A DNA stretch of 64,000 nucleotides from NCBI GenBank assembly GCA_036583965.1, contig JAZBQD010000030.1, positions 57,165,551 through 57,229,550 on the forward strand, written 5' to 3'. This stretch comes from Prunella strophiata. Its lineage: Eukaryota; Chordata; Aves; Passeriformes; Prunellidae. Positions 25,435-38,887 of the stretch are shown here, in pieces. Each line of letters begins with the position of its first letter. The stretch's first letter is position 1. Position numbers and translations under genes: made by a program. The notes beneath the pieces were generated by a model. It was not told where the DNA came from. It ran no database searches and saw only the letters and a program-made list of their open reading frames with translations.

Positions 25435-28400
25435 GGTGCTTTGTAAGTGGCTAACAATCACCAGTATTTTTATTTAAATCCACCCTGTAGCTGCAATTGT
25501 AAAGGAACTGTTTTTCTTTAAATGTATACATATCTGAAAAAAAAAAAAAAAGAGTTGATCCACATGCTGCAGACAAGCTTGACATAACTATTAATTGTAG
25601 CACAGCTGAAATCTAGCCCTGGCAAAGTGTATTCATTCAGTTCTGTCTAAATATTACATCCAATCCAAGGCTTCTCAAAAGTACAAATTTACTTTTTCCT
25701 TCAGCATTCCTTCTCTTTTTCAGGTTCAATTTTTTCCCCTTCTGTCTTTAAATGTCTGGGGGGGAAAGGAAAAGATGGACTTATCAAGTTTATGAAAGTC
25801 TTCAAAGTAAACTACAAATAATTAGGCAGACACAAATATTGGCACATAAATAACACAAAGAGAAGTAGAAAAGTATATAGGAAATAAAATTAATCTTTAT
25901 TTAATAGATTAAAAAAAGGACTTTCCTTGTTTTAGGAAATATGCTTAGTTCAACATGACAATCATCAGAAAATTCATCAAGTTTTGCTGTTTGAAATAGG
26001 TTAAGTGGTTAAGAAGAATAAGAGCCTTTTTGATTTCTAAAGTGTATTTTCCAGGTAGCTCAAGGATCAGAATGGAGCAACCTTCCCTCAGAATTGCAGA
26101 GACAACAGGAAAGCTTATCATCCCTGTCTCCTTCTACATGGGGTGCCTCTTTCAAGTAAGATAAAGCTAATCAAAGCCTCAAGCATTTGTGGCAGGAGAC
26201 AGCGAATTAAACATACAAAAACCACTAGGTGGTCTTGTCTTTGTAAGCAGAAATGATTTGATGTGTGCCTTTATATTTTAATTGAAAGAAAATGCAGAGA
26301 TACTGCATGCAGCAAAGAGAAAGATCACTGTAATGTATGAATCAAATTGTGTGTGGTCTTAGACGCGTGTCTGAAATTGATAAATATTAGATAGAGGATT
26401 TTTCACCTTTGCTTCTCTCTGTCCTTGCTGTTTAAAATGAAGCTATTTCAGTATCGATAAATAAATGTGTTCCCCAAGGCGTAAGCAATTCTCATTCACC
26501 TCCACTACACTGCCCGCTATCACAATGGATTGGCTGACCGCACAATTCTGATTTTGAAATCTGAGTTTCAAGCAGTGATATTAAGCTGCTTTGAGTTGTC
26601 ATAAAAATTGCATTTCTAAAAGAGATAAGTAGGTTTCAGATTCCTAAATAGTGCTGCAACCGGAGCATTTTAGAAACTGTAATGGAGATATAGGACTCAG
26701 TATTCACAATTGTTGAATTGGAATGATCACATCATTTATGAAAACACATACCTAGATGTCCTTGACCATTTATGACAGCAGTAATGAGAGCAAACACAGC
26801 CAACCTCAATTTAAACATGAATAAATATGAACCTTTCTGACATCAACTGTCCTTCCTTTGACAGTTTCACTATATACTAACTAAAAAAAACACACCACTA
26901 TTCCAGAACAGATTTCATCTTAAAAAAACAATCGAGCTCTTTATTGTCAGCACAGAAGAGCTAAAGATGCTATAAAATAATAAAACACTTTTATTTCTTC
27001 CTACATTTCAGCAATTGGAAGTAGTATTGAATCTGGCTGATGTGGCAGGGCTTGCAACCACACTGTTGATGAATATTGCCAAAGTGGCAATTGTGTTATA
27101 TACTTACCTACAGCAATCGTATATTTAATACAGGCGAAGATTTGTGCTGGCATGTGCATAATCAGTCAAATTTGTATTCCATATATAACCATCACAGAGG
27201 AAGAAGAGACACCAGAGTCCATTTCAGCACACCTGGAGTCTGGACTATTGTCTGTGTGGGTCTGCCTTTCTCCATTCTCTAAACAGGTCATTTAGGGGAC
27301 TACCTTCTTTGCACACACATCTATAGGTAAGTGGTTTGAATTGTGCTTTCATTCACTACAAACTGGGTAAAAAGAACTGGGTTCACATACCTCTTTTTAT
27401 CTGTGTTTCCTGGGTCATTTGGAGAGCTTGTCCAATTTCACGTGGCATATTGCATTGATTTGTGTTAATTAAAAGTAAACCCCCAGGTCCTGTCTGAATA
27501 TTCACTGACAAGAAATTTTAGGGAGAAACATGCCATTTCAGGTTACCATTTCCTACTTCCTCCATTGAATTAATGGCTTCAGCATTACCTTTATATTGTG
27601 TTATCTGTGACAGCATCAAACCCTAAAGTTGCTGATGAGGAAGTGTGGCGCCCAAATCAAACTCCCCCTTCTTTGTCATAGCACCCTGAATTTACAGCCT
27701 ATGCACTCAGCTCCCTAAGCCTTTTGCAGCCTCCCAGAGTAAGGTTGCTCTTTGGAAGCACAGCTCCATGGAAAATAACCCCATATTTTGACTTGTTTTC
27801 CTCTTTCCTTTTCTCCGACCTATGTTTGGCTGTCCCCTCGGCAGAGTGAATCTGTTCCTCCACAAGATTCTAATTTGAGAGAGGAAGAGTTGTAGCCCCA
27901 AATCTGTCTTTCCTCCAGCTCATATTTAGGTTCTTCTGAAGCAGTAGTCTGCTGTCCTGCCCTGTGGCCATGCTCATGGGTAGTCTTCATAACTTCTGAT
28001 GCCAGGGAGTCTCTAAATCTTCAGTTTTTTCTAAACATCATGTTCCAGTGGAAGCTCCACTGGGTGAAGCTTTGGATATCAATAACAGCGATTAACTTTG
28101 CATCACAGCACTATGCTCACTTCCACCTTCCATAGGTTCAACCAGCTGCCACTTCTTCCCCACCATGCCATGAGTTCAAGTAATTCTAAATCATAAATTC
28201 TAACAGTGTAAACACAAACAGGCCTGTGATACACTTTAGTTCTGCTCTCTAAAGACCTCTGTTACATGGTTTGCACTGTTAGGTAGGTTGTGTGCATAAC
28301 ACACAGTTCTCTTGTTTACTAACCCATTTTTACCATCAATATTGGAGTTTGGACTATGGAGTTCATTTCTATCTTCTTCCTAAAATGAAACTGAGCTAAT

Positions 28401-28757
28401 GCACATATTTTTGAATGGATGTTTTCACTTGTATGCTCTTAATAGTTTCTTACAGACTTGCCAAACTTTAAAGCAGAGGGGTTTTTTTCCCCTGTGTTTT
28501 GGGGTCTTTTTTTTTTGGTCTTCTTTTTTCTTTTCTTCTGGCAAGGCAAGCAATACTTTGCAATCAGCTTAGCATATAATACATTTGCTTCTGAAATAAT
28601 TGATGTATATCAACTTTATACATAAAACATGACAAAAGCCCATCAGCTATACTTTGCAGTCAGGAGATTAAAAATAAAAAATATTGTTAAAAAGTTGATT
28701 GGCAAAAATGTCCTAGTTATTCAACTAGTTTGCATCAGTGTCTTTTCAATGACAACT

Positions 28758-28813
28758 AAGCTCTTTAAAAAGTCTCATTCTGTTTGATAAAAAGTCTTTT
28801 TAAAGAGGAGCTT
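28758..28813. repeat. Inverted repeat with 15/18-base arms
   Basis: AAGCTCTTTAAAAAG at 28758-28772 pairs with CTTTTTAAAGAGGAGCTT at 28796-28813; the right arm carries three extra bases (GAG). The loop is 23 bases. No gene lies nearby. Confidence 0.65.
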
Positions 28814-29696
28814 GAATTTACACTTCCAAATTCTGGTTTTGAAGACTTTTAAAATGTTTGCTCATTTGAAACATTGCATCTAATCTAGCACAACACATAA
28901 GCTAAGCAAACAACTTCTAAAATATGTACATCTGCAAATCAAAAGACCATCTTAGCATTGACATTAAAAATATTTTTTTACTAAATTAATGAAATAAAGA
29001 TTTTAGAGTATAGATAACTTATGAATGTGCATGTGTGTGTATATATTTAATCCCACTGTGATTTAAAAATTGTGAGCAGGACTACACAACTCAACCTATC
29101 AGAATTATTGAGCAAAGACATGTAGGAACATCCTAATCAGCATGAATAGGCATAGTACAATTAACTTCTTAGTTATAGAATTAGTATCAAAATGGCAACA
29201 TCTATAGAAACTTAAAACATACTGATCTATAGACCTGTGCTTGTCTTGCACCCAGATGGTAAATTGCATCCTTTTGCTTGTGCTTAAAGTAATAGCACAA
29301 GAAATAATATAAACATATTGCAGAAACCTATCACCTTCATAATATACAAGTAATATCTAAAATGTCTTCTCCCCTAAATCCTAAAGAACTCATTATTCTT
29401 AGTTGCATCTAGAAGTAAAGGTGAATATAGAATGAATATTACAGGAGTTCTTAGAGATGTGCACAGATTCTTGGAATGATACATTTGAGGTGAGATAGCT
29501 GAACAAGAACTAAGCTAGTTGGTATATAGTGTAAGTCATTCTTTGAGTAAGAACTAATAGCAGAACTGTCTATGAAACCAGTGACACTTGGCCAGTTCCT
29601 GAAGATAATAGAATAATGATAGAGACAAATTTATCAAACAGAAATTTCAATTAAGGTTCCTGAATGCTCAAAATATGTTACATACAATTAAAAAGA

Positions 29697-30420
29697 ATCA
29701 CAGAAGCATAGAACTAAACCGTATGACTAAGGGTACTAATCAGATGCTCCTTGAACTCTGGCAGGCTTGCTGCCATATTCCACACTCCCAGGGAGACTTT
29801 TCCAGTGATCATCCATCCTCTAAGTGAAAAGCCTTTTCTTAATGACCAGCCTGAACTTCCCTTAGCACAGCTGCATTCCATTTCCTCATGTCCTACTGCT
29901 GGTCACCAGAGGGAGGAAACCAGCCCCTCTGCCTCCTCTGCTCTCCTTGAGGAAGCTGTTCACTTCAATGAGGGTACCTTGCAGTCTTCTTTTCTCCAAG
30001 CTGAACAAACTAAGCAACCTCAGCTTCTCCTCTTGCCTTCAAGACCTTTCACCCTCCTCTGGGCACACTCTAAAAGTCTGATGTCTTTCTTATACTTGGT
30101 GTGTCCAAAACTCAACACAATGCTTGAGGTGAGGCTGCAGCAGTGCAGTGTAGAGTAGAGCAATCACTGCCCTCAGCCGGCTGCCATTCCATGCCTCATA
30201 CATCACAGCACATTGTTTGTTGGCCCTTTTGGCTGCCAGGGAACACTGCAGAAGCATGTTAAACCTGCTATCAACCCAAACCCCCCAGATCTCTTTCCAT
30301 GGTGCTGCACTCCAGCTTCTCATCCCCCAGTTTGCATGTATAACCAGGGTTATCCTGTCCCAGGTGCATAATCTGGCCCTTGCTCTTGTTAAAACAAAAT
30401 CTTTTTGAATGATCATTTCC
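29697..30420 (-). mobile_element. CR1 LINE, 5'-truncated, minus strand
   Basis: The low-coordinate end, read on the minus strand, finishes with TTCTATGCTTCTGTGATTCT, a decayed CR1 octamer tail. Upstream are the ORF2 pieces in order: FNKSKGQIMHLGQDNPGY, LECSTMERDL, then SRFNMLLQCSLAAKRANKQC and LLYTALLQPHLKHCVEFWTH. These lie just after the RT catalytic motif in CR1 ORF2. The frame changes between these pieces (for example near 30270-30420), so the copy is dead. It differs clearly from the copies at 3168 and 47105 in its 3' UTR, suggesting another CR1 subfamily. Confidence 0.9.
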
Positions 30421-30527
30421 AAATAACATGATCAGCTCAGAGTAGATGGTGGATTTATCTTGGCTAAGCTTTGAGGCAAGAAATTTCAAGAAAATGAATC
30501 TCAGAAGATACCTTCCCAGCTATATTA

Positions 30528-30575
30528 CTGAGTAATATAGCAACTGAGTAATATAGCAAATGAGTAATATAGCAA
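30528..30575. repeat. 16-bp tandem repeat, three copies
   Basis: The unit CTGAGTAATATAGCAA is present at 30528-30543 and 30544-30559, with a third copy at 30560-30575 that differs only in the first base. It lies just upstream, on the minus strand, of the CR1 truncation point. Confidence 0.93.
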
Positions 30576-31270
30576 CCTTATGTACTCAACAGTTTGATGA
30601 ACTATTCAAATAAACTAGCAATAAGATTAGTTTAGTGGCTTATGATGGACAGTAAGATTTGATTAGAGTTGTGACTCGAACCATGATTTCTCTGTCCACC
30701 CCTAGGTTTGCTCACTCTTTTGCTGCAGTATACTTGAATCATTTAGCAATAATAAACACTGTAAAAGTCCAATTCGACAGACTCATTTTAGGCAACCACT
30801 GCAGCATGAATCAAGCAGTACCTTCAAAGTTTCTTTACAAGGATTCTAAAAAAACCCCTAAACATACAGTTTAGATATTTGCATTACAGAAGTTTCTAGA
30901 AGTATTTGTGATGAGACCCTGTTTTTTGGCTTCTGTTCAGATACTCAGGGAATATCAGAAATTAATTTAAGTTTGTTTCAAATGTACAGCCAATTTGGGA
31001 TGGCAGCAGAAAAGGAAATACCAGGAATAAAAGGAATATTTTACAATACTGAAATTATATTTTTACCTTGCTAGTACTTTACTTTGTTTTGCCTTTTTTT
31101 TAAATGAGATTGACCAGAAAATAAGGGGCAATAATATTACAAGATCTATGATCCTATAGATTCTCATAGATACTAGTCATCACAAATTCATTGAAGACAC
31201 CAAATTCACTTATTAGGTAAGGTACAATTCAAGTTTATTCTCATTTCTCTTAATACTTTCAATTAGGGTC
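30576..31270. other. Unique AT-rich non-coding DNA
   Basis: No feature recognised between the 16-bp repeat and the TTA array. Confidence 0.55.
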
Positions 31271-31431
31271 TATTATTACTATTACTATTACTATTACTAT
31301 TATCAATTATTATTATTATTATTATATTATTATTATTATATTATTATTATTATATTATTATTATTATATTATTATTATTATATTATTATTATTATTATTA
31401 TATTATTATTATTATTATATTATTATTATTA

Positions 31432-31466
<35 letters not shown>

Positions 31467-31791
31467 TATTATTATTATTATTATATTATTATTATTATAT
31501 TATTATTATTATTATATTATTATTATTATTATTATTATTATATTATTATTATTATATTATTATTATTATATTATTATTATTATTATATTATTATTATTAT
31601 ATTATTATTATTATATTATTATTATTATATTATTATTATTATATTATTATTATTATTATTATATTATTATTATTATATTATTATTATTATTATATTATTA
31701 TTATTATATTATTATTATTATTATTATATTATTATTATTATATTATTATTATTATATTATTATTATTATTATTATATTATTATTATTATTA

Positions 31792-31852
<61 letters not shown>

Positions 31853-31856
31853 TATT
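31271..31856. repeat. Long TTA trinucleotide array with TA steps
   Basis: About 585 bases made almost only of TTA/ATT. After an impure start (TATTACTATTACTA) the array is broken at intervals by a TA dinucleotide, giving recurring units such as (TTA)4TA of 14 bases, and longer pure blocks of up to about 17 units near the right end. It is flanked by unique sequence and not attached to a recognised transposon tail. Confidence 0.97.
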
Positions 31857-34800
31857 CTGTTGCAACCACTAGGTTATACAATACAATTTTATAAAATTTC
31901 TGCAGTAAAATACAATACAAAGGGAAGAAGGGAGCAAAGGGTATCCAAGTAAAAAATTTTTCCTTCTCCTGTGTCTTTTTCACATTAATCGATATTAACC
32001 CCTGAGGGGGGTGGTGTTTAGATCTGTCACTTCACCATGCTGCTGCATAACTAATTAATAATAATGGTGGAGCTGTGAACTCATCAGTCTAAGCTATTAA
32101 AATTAAAACATCATGAGCTATCACACCCTGAAAAAGGAATAAAACACATTTATTATCAATGAGAAAGCCAGAGATGATCATCCCTTTCTGATTCCTAAGG
32201 AAGAGGGCAGTGTTGGATTTAATTTACCAAAAGAAATAGGACTTCCTATCTGTACTCTAATCTATGACTGGATCTCCTCTTTCAACACCCTGAAGTCCAA
32301 AGGAAATGGTGAAATATATTTTATTAAAATACAGTTATTATCACAGTTCTAATAATTCTGAGATCTCAAAAAAACAGAAGAAAATTTGTCATCTGTAGAG
32401 TGACACTGACACAGGGACAGCTGAAGCACAGTGAGAACAGCCTAAGGAAGGACCATTTTTGGTGCTGTTTTTAACAAAAACATCTGGGTTTTGTCATGCA
32501 GCAAAAAAAACAATGAACTAGGGAAGAACTGTTGTTAAAAGTATCACTTAACTGCTGTTTTTGATGTGAGGAAATTAAACTAGCTGTTTGGATCTCTAAC
32601 TAGTCAAATGTAGAGAGTCTGACAAATGTAGCATGAGTGAAATGTCTCCTGTCCAATGCTTGTCTCTTTGTCCAACTTACCAATGGAGTCAAAGTTTAAA
32701 CCCCAGTGATGTCAGAGGCAGTCTTCTTTATTTTAGCCTTTGCATATACAGAGTTATGACTACATTCAAAAACAGGGCAAGCACAGAATGTGCATGTTTT
32801 GAAAACCCTGAAACTTTCACAGTGGCAAATAAACTGTGGGAACACTGGAGAGCCAGGATGTGCTTATGACAGGATATTTCTGCCCTATGAAAAATTTCAG
32901 GTAATTAATTCAGGTCATAGAACATGGTGCCACATGAAAGCTGGCTATATTCACACTGCTGTACTCTGAGAATTGTTATTTATTTGATAAATGTCCACAA
33001 GGCCCACAGAAATCAAACGACATTCATAAATCTAAACAGGAGGTGATAAACCCACAAAGCTCAGCTTTTGATAAGCAGGGACTTCCATCTGGTAGTTCTT
33101 TTGGTGACATTACAGACGTATGTAGCAGAGGCATTTATGGAAGCATAATCTTACTGTCCTGAGGATTTCTTCCCAGGAGATAAATCTATTGATTCAAAGT
33201 AGAGCAAACCAGCAGAAATTTGCTCCAAATAATTTACAAAAAGGGTAGCATTTTGACAGAACTGAAAAGGCAGTAGCAAAATGAGTGGGGAAAAAAATGC
33301 TCGGGTAGACCTGGAAATTATACTGTGTAAGCTGTGGCTTTGTTCAATCTGCTGCAACTATGTACTTGTATGGCCCTGTTTCATTGAAATGTAAGCCACA
33401 TGTTCAAGTTGCATGGCCAGAGAGATCTAGGGAGGGCTCAGGTGCTGATTTATAGAAGTCTCAATTGCAACTTAAAACAGTAGTCACACACTGATGTAGC
33501 AACAAGCATGTCAAAAACTGATGACAGGAAAGAACTTGCAACAAAAGGATCCTTGGGGGTAAGGTGTTCCTTTCATTTTGTCTTCACAAAAGCTCAAACA
33601 GGCATGGATCAGGGGATCAGAATATCTAAAGAATATATATGGGAAAAAAATGGATATAAATTTTAAAAGAAAACTGGAAAACAATATGTTTCACACAGCT
33701 TTAATTTGTGGTACAAAATTTTACTGATTGTGGCTTATTTTAGATACATTTCTTGTGTTAAAATAAGAATAAGTCTTAACATTACTTTTCAAACCAAATC
33801 TGATGACTATCACAATAGAAATAGAAAACTTTTTCAAATCAATCTTTTTGAAACTCTTTATTAAAAGTGACTGTTCTGAATAATAAAAACATACTTTGTG
33901 TGATATTGAAGCTATTCACAGAAATGAAAATGAAAAGGAGAAACCTGAATATTGATATATTCTACATTTTCTACAGTCTTTCAAACGAAAAGTGGTAAAT
34001 TAGATTACTTTTACTTATAGACTTCAAAGAACACAGTGTCTCGGAAAATCTCTGAAAAATGACATTACAAGCACTAGCTATTCTTCACAGTCCCAATAGA
34101 AGAGCAAGATACAAAATGATGTCATTGCACTGTGAAAGATCTAAGCAACCATAAAACAGGTTCAGAACATACTTGCCAAAGTTCTCCATCACAAGTATTT
34201 AATTAATTGTCTCCATGAACCCCTGATAAGAGACCTTTCCCATTAACACAGACTAACCCTGTCTCTGAGAAGAGAGACAGATTCATTTCCGATTTTCACC
34301 AGAGCACCTCAAAGCTCTGACCAGAACTAAACTTAGTAGACACAAACATTTCAGTGTTTAAGTTAGACTGACAATCCCCTCAAATTAGTTAGCAAGTAAC
34401 TGTGCTCCCTAGTGTTGGCCAAAAATAGGAGACAGCCTGGTTCTGAAAAAGGATATAGATATAAAAATATTTTTATTTTACTTAGATGTTCTGAAAACAT
34501 TGTCCAGAAATTATTACACTTAAAAATATTACTGCTATGATGAAATATTATAGTATCAGTCAATTATCCTAAATTATATGTCTTCCAAGACAACTTTGTG
34601 AACATACAGTGATAAGTCCAAAGTCTACATTTGCATGTACAGCCATATGTATTTCAATAACACTATGCCCTTCAAATGAGCAAGTAAAATATTTATGGTG
34701 TCACTACACTGCATTTCTTTCCTAAATTATTTACATTTATAACATAAGTAGAAAAAAAGAAGAAAAAACCAAACCCTAACAACCTGGTGTAATTAACAAT

Positions 34801-37800
34801 TTAACAAAGTCTATATTTGGCACTCTTGGCTGAAGTACATCATTTACATATAGCAGTGAATTTGTTCAGGGCACATGGGAGCTTTCCATCCTATTGTTTG
34901 ATTAGTCCTACTCTTTGGCCTTAATTCATCAAATATTGGGGCAATTTGCAGTTTTTCTCTGTCAGGTCCCTGTTCAGAGTTGTTTGAAGTAGAGGGAATG
35001 ATGTCAACTGAGTTTAGACCAGTCCCTAAATATAGAGTCCTTTCTTACAGCACACAGAGGAAGGATATAAGAAAATTACATGGTGAAATTGCAAACATTA
35101 AAATTAATACAAATACTGTAAACATTGCTGACTTTAAGCCCCTAAATTGTTTATAGAATGAACAAAATTGAATGACTCAGGGAGATATATCTGAATATTA
35201 ATCCCATTCTGGAGCTCAGTGATGGCTAACATGCAGCCTGGTGTCCTGCAGCTGGAATATGAGCCCTCCTGTTTGAAGCTGTGTTTTCCTCACATGCCAA
35301 ATAGGCAAGATGTTTCCTGCTGAATTAACTTCCTATAAGCTAGATCAAAAACTGCCAGGAGTCCTGGGAAGGCAATTCAGAATGTCTGTCTCCATAAAGG
35401 AAATAATCTCTCTGAAGTTTCCTAAGAGCTCTTCAGTTTGTTTAATCTTGTCAACCATGCTTCCTCTTTAGTCAGTGAGGAGATAAACCCAATCACTATG
35501 TGGAAGATGGCAATTAAGAGTTTTTCTCTACTTGGTGGAGAAAAACTTCATTCCAAAGCCAAAGGACAGGTTTGAAATAATTGAGGTGTCTCTTGGGGTT
35601 CTGATCATTTTCTTTTGACTCCAGACAGATTCCAAAGTACTGAGGTAGAAAAATAAATCTCCTTTGTTAACTTAGAGGAAGAGTATATAGTTCTGATAAA
35701 AAATATGCCCAGCAGCAAAATTTCCATATCCTAGATTGAAGCTTTTGATTTCCTAAAATATGGTTTCTTCATGTGTACAATTACTAACCATATTTTGACT
35801 TACCCATTTTATTACAAAACAAGGACCAAAACACTGTTTCACTGAGGTTAATGTACCTGGGTACTTAGGTCAGGATCCATGGAATGAAGTCCATGGGCTC
35901 TTGGTGAGTAATGAAACATGGTTGCAGACCTCATGGCTTAAGTCAAATGTGGGACAGTAAACACTGCTGATAAGCAAAGATCTCATGATCAAATTTTCTC
36001 CTTCTTTTAACCATGTTTCCTCACTGTATGCAATTTATTGGCACTCTAAATAGTGTCATAGAATCCTCAAAAAAATTAGAACAAAAATGAAATAAAAAAT
36101 TAGATTCAGTATATAAGAAAATATTCAAAGTATGGATGTATTTATATGGAATTTTTATTTTTCTTTCTGAATTTTGGGGTATTAGCATGCAAAACATTAT
36201 ATTGTCACAAAAGGATATGGTAGTGCTGGATGACAGCCATCTGAACTTGAGTCAGCGTGTGTCCAGAGAAGCAGCTTTTAGAACCACTGGAAAATGACCT
36301 CGTCTCTGCATGATTTACTCTTAGCTTTCACTTTTCTCTCCATTACTCTGGGCAACCAAATTTTGCTAGCAGCTTGGTCAGGTCACTAAAATGCAAGTTC
36401 TGCATTCTTTACTTCTATGACTACCATGCAAAAAACTTCAACTTATAACTACCACAATACACATCTCATTCACCTAGCCAGGTTAGATATGTGAGAAGAA
36501 CATCAAGTACTCTTCATTCTGATCAGGTAAGTTCTTAGAAGGCTTCCTAGTAATTCTTTTCTTACCATTTGTTTTAAGGTACTGATTGTGTGTATATGCA
36601 TGTGTGATGTAGTAGCAGTTTAATATTGAAATGAATAAAAATATTGTATACAAATGAATGATAATTTTGTCTAGGTTTTACTTTTTAAATTAAATTATTT
36701 TAAAATCTCTCAGTCTCTGAGTAAGCTCCAATGGATTTGTCATGGTCCATTATGCTCCAAAGTAGCCGTTAGGGCCTATTATGTCAATTATCATACACAT
36801 CCATGAAAGACTGGATGTTTTTTGGCTTCTTTTTTTTTTTTTAATATTAACATTAAAATGAAGCCAAGAAGGGTCTGGCTCACTCATGGTATTTAAATGC
36901 AGCAGAGATCTGTTCATTTGGAGGCTACTCACTGAAACCTAACTTGGGTCAGAGGTAGCTGAAAAATTCTGTTCAGTGATGGGCATAAAAAAGGCTTAGT
37001 GTGTCAAAAAAATCACGCTTGATGCATGGAAGTTCATAGAAATTCTGAAAATTCCTTCGGTAATTACAGAATTAGGTCCTTATTTCAAGTTTCAATATTT
37101 CATAATGCAGTTGGACAAATACTACTAAGGTTGAAACTGACTTGCTCTCTTCACCATATGAGTGCAAACATAGTCACAGGTCTAGTGAACTTCTCAAGCA
37201 TTCTGGTGAAATTTCACAACCTTCACCATGTTTCTTTTAGCTACTTTGTATCATGGTTTTCTTACATTAAAAAAAAAAAATACAGAAAGGTGAAAATGAT
37301 GATAAGAAATATGGGACTTTTTTTTTTTTTTTTTGTATAAGAATGGTTAAAAAATTAGTTTTTACCATTAGAAAGTACAACCAAAATGGTTATGGAAGAG
37401 CTCTATGAATCATAAAGTAAATTAAAGTTCTTTTTCCAGTGAATTGTGGTTTACTCTGTGGAACTTGAACATAATTCAGGTTTAAAACACAAAGATTCAC
37501 ATGGAAACATGCAAAGTCAAATTCACTAATCTACTAATTAGTAAGCTGAGCACAACTACAGTTTCAAGATATCCAAAACAGCCTAATGCCAGAAGTTGGA
37601 GAAGTATTCTTCAGATTTCTACTACTGGTCTTTTGAAATATGGGGTCATTGAACAGAATAAATTTTAGGTTTGTGACTCATAAATTCTTTGTGCTGGCAC
37701 AGGTGAGGGCATATTCTTACCTTTAATCCTTCTTTCATGCCAGTGGTTAGCTTGGCTTCCACATCGATGTGGAATTACTGAATTACTGAACTTTTTGTTA

Positions 37801-38833
37801 TATGAAAAAACCAAGGGAAGAAAATATGAGGAAAAGAAATGCAAGACAAAGATACGTGTCAGTCTTCATAGCTGAGAAACCTGCAAAACTGTCTCTACAA
37901 AAAGAAAAAGGAAAAAAGAAAAACCCCAAAAAATCAATCAAACAAATGAAAAAATAAACCCAAAAATTCTTACAGGGTATTGTTCATCTCATCCAAAAGT
38001 AAACATATAAAACTGATGAGAGGAATCATGACCTGAAAGGAAACACTTTTCTCATTGATTATAATATTAGCTTGATTTAACTAGCAAAACCAAAAATGGT
38101 TCAGCTGGTAGTTTTGAGATTTTCATTATTGTGAAAATTGTCATCCATACCTTAATTTTCATTAAGGTTAACACACATGATATAATACATGCAGAATATT
38201 CACAACCTTTGGCAAGAGTGATGTAGACAGAAGAAACAAATACATCAATGTACAGACAACTGAATTGACCTTAGAACATCCAAACAGACAGGTTAGGAGT
38301 AATATTCAGACACCTAAATGTAGGCACATAGTGTTATTTATAGGTATTGTGCTATACCAGACGTGATGCTCAGCTTTGGTACCAGAGTGCATGTGTCTCT
38401 GTAACTTCTGTACCCTACCTGAGTGGCCTGTGTATGCCTTCTATATCCTAAAAGACTGCCAGTGGCACTAAATTCCTGTGCTTAGGCAACTGAATCTTGT
38501 CCCAGGACATCAACATTCATATTGGAAATGTCTAAAATTAGATTAAGTGAATCCAAGGACTAATGATTAAGGACAGGTGAAATAATCCCAGGTTTTGAGT
38601 CACTGATCATGCATCTCTTACGTCAATCTCCAATGTTTTACAAAGATAATGCATGTAGCACTCCTGTCTAGTAGGACAAAATCTTTTCCATGAAATCCTA
38701 TCCCATTAACATCAACTGCAAACTTCCCTTAGCTCTTAGTAGGTTGTGTTTTCTTTAGTTGTCAGACCAGGCACAAGAGAACAAGCAAAACATCTCAAAT
38801 ATGGCTCTTCCTCTCCACACAGCTTATTTTGGG
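31857..38833. other. Unique AT-rich non-coding DNA
   Basis: Seven kilobases without a recognised gene or mobile element. Short homopolymers occur (T10-12 near 36830, A12 near 37269, T17 at 37318-37334). Open frames reach 104 codons but carry no motif. Confidence 0.55.
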
Positions 38834-38840
38834 AAAAAAG

Positions 38841-38882
<42 letters not shown>

Positions 38883-38887
38883 AAAAA
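38834..38887. repeat. A-rich homopolymer tract
   Basis: A6, G, A29, G, A17: 54 bases with only two G interruptions. No retrocopy body is recognisable on its 5' side. Confidence 0.95.

Larger units (their letters stand above)
20243..29696. other. Unique AT-rich non-coding DNA (gene desert)
   Basis: About 9.5 kb with no supportable gene. Noted inside: alternating TA/TG low-complexity sequence at 21095-21260; a G+C-richer unassigned patch at 22085-22290; homopolymers A21 (23975-23995), T15 (24466-24480) and A15 (25537-25551); hairpins at 25406-25434 and 28758-28813; and a block at 26330-26660 with several retained CpG that could be a conserved element. Nothing else stands out. Confidence 0.55.

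Noticed and set aside
29751..30158. 135-codon plus-strand frame
   Set aside because: It is antisense to the minus-strand CR1; the CR1 strand explains the sequence.
31271..31856. Regularly spaced repeats resembling a CRISPR array
   Set aside because: Units are only TTA triplets with TA steps; there are no unique spacers and the genome is animal.
38834..38887. Poly(A) tail of a processed pseudogene
   Set aside because: No gene body, AATAAA or target duplication is visible beside it, and CR1 machinery in birds rarely makes poly(A) retrocopies.
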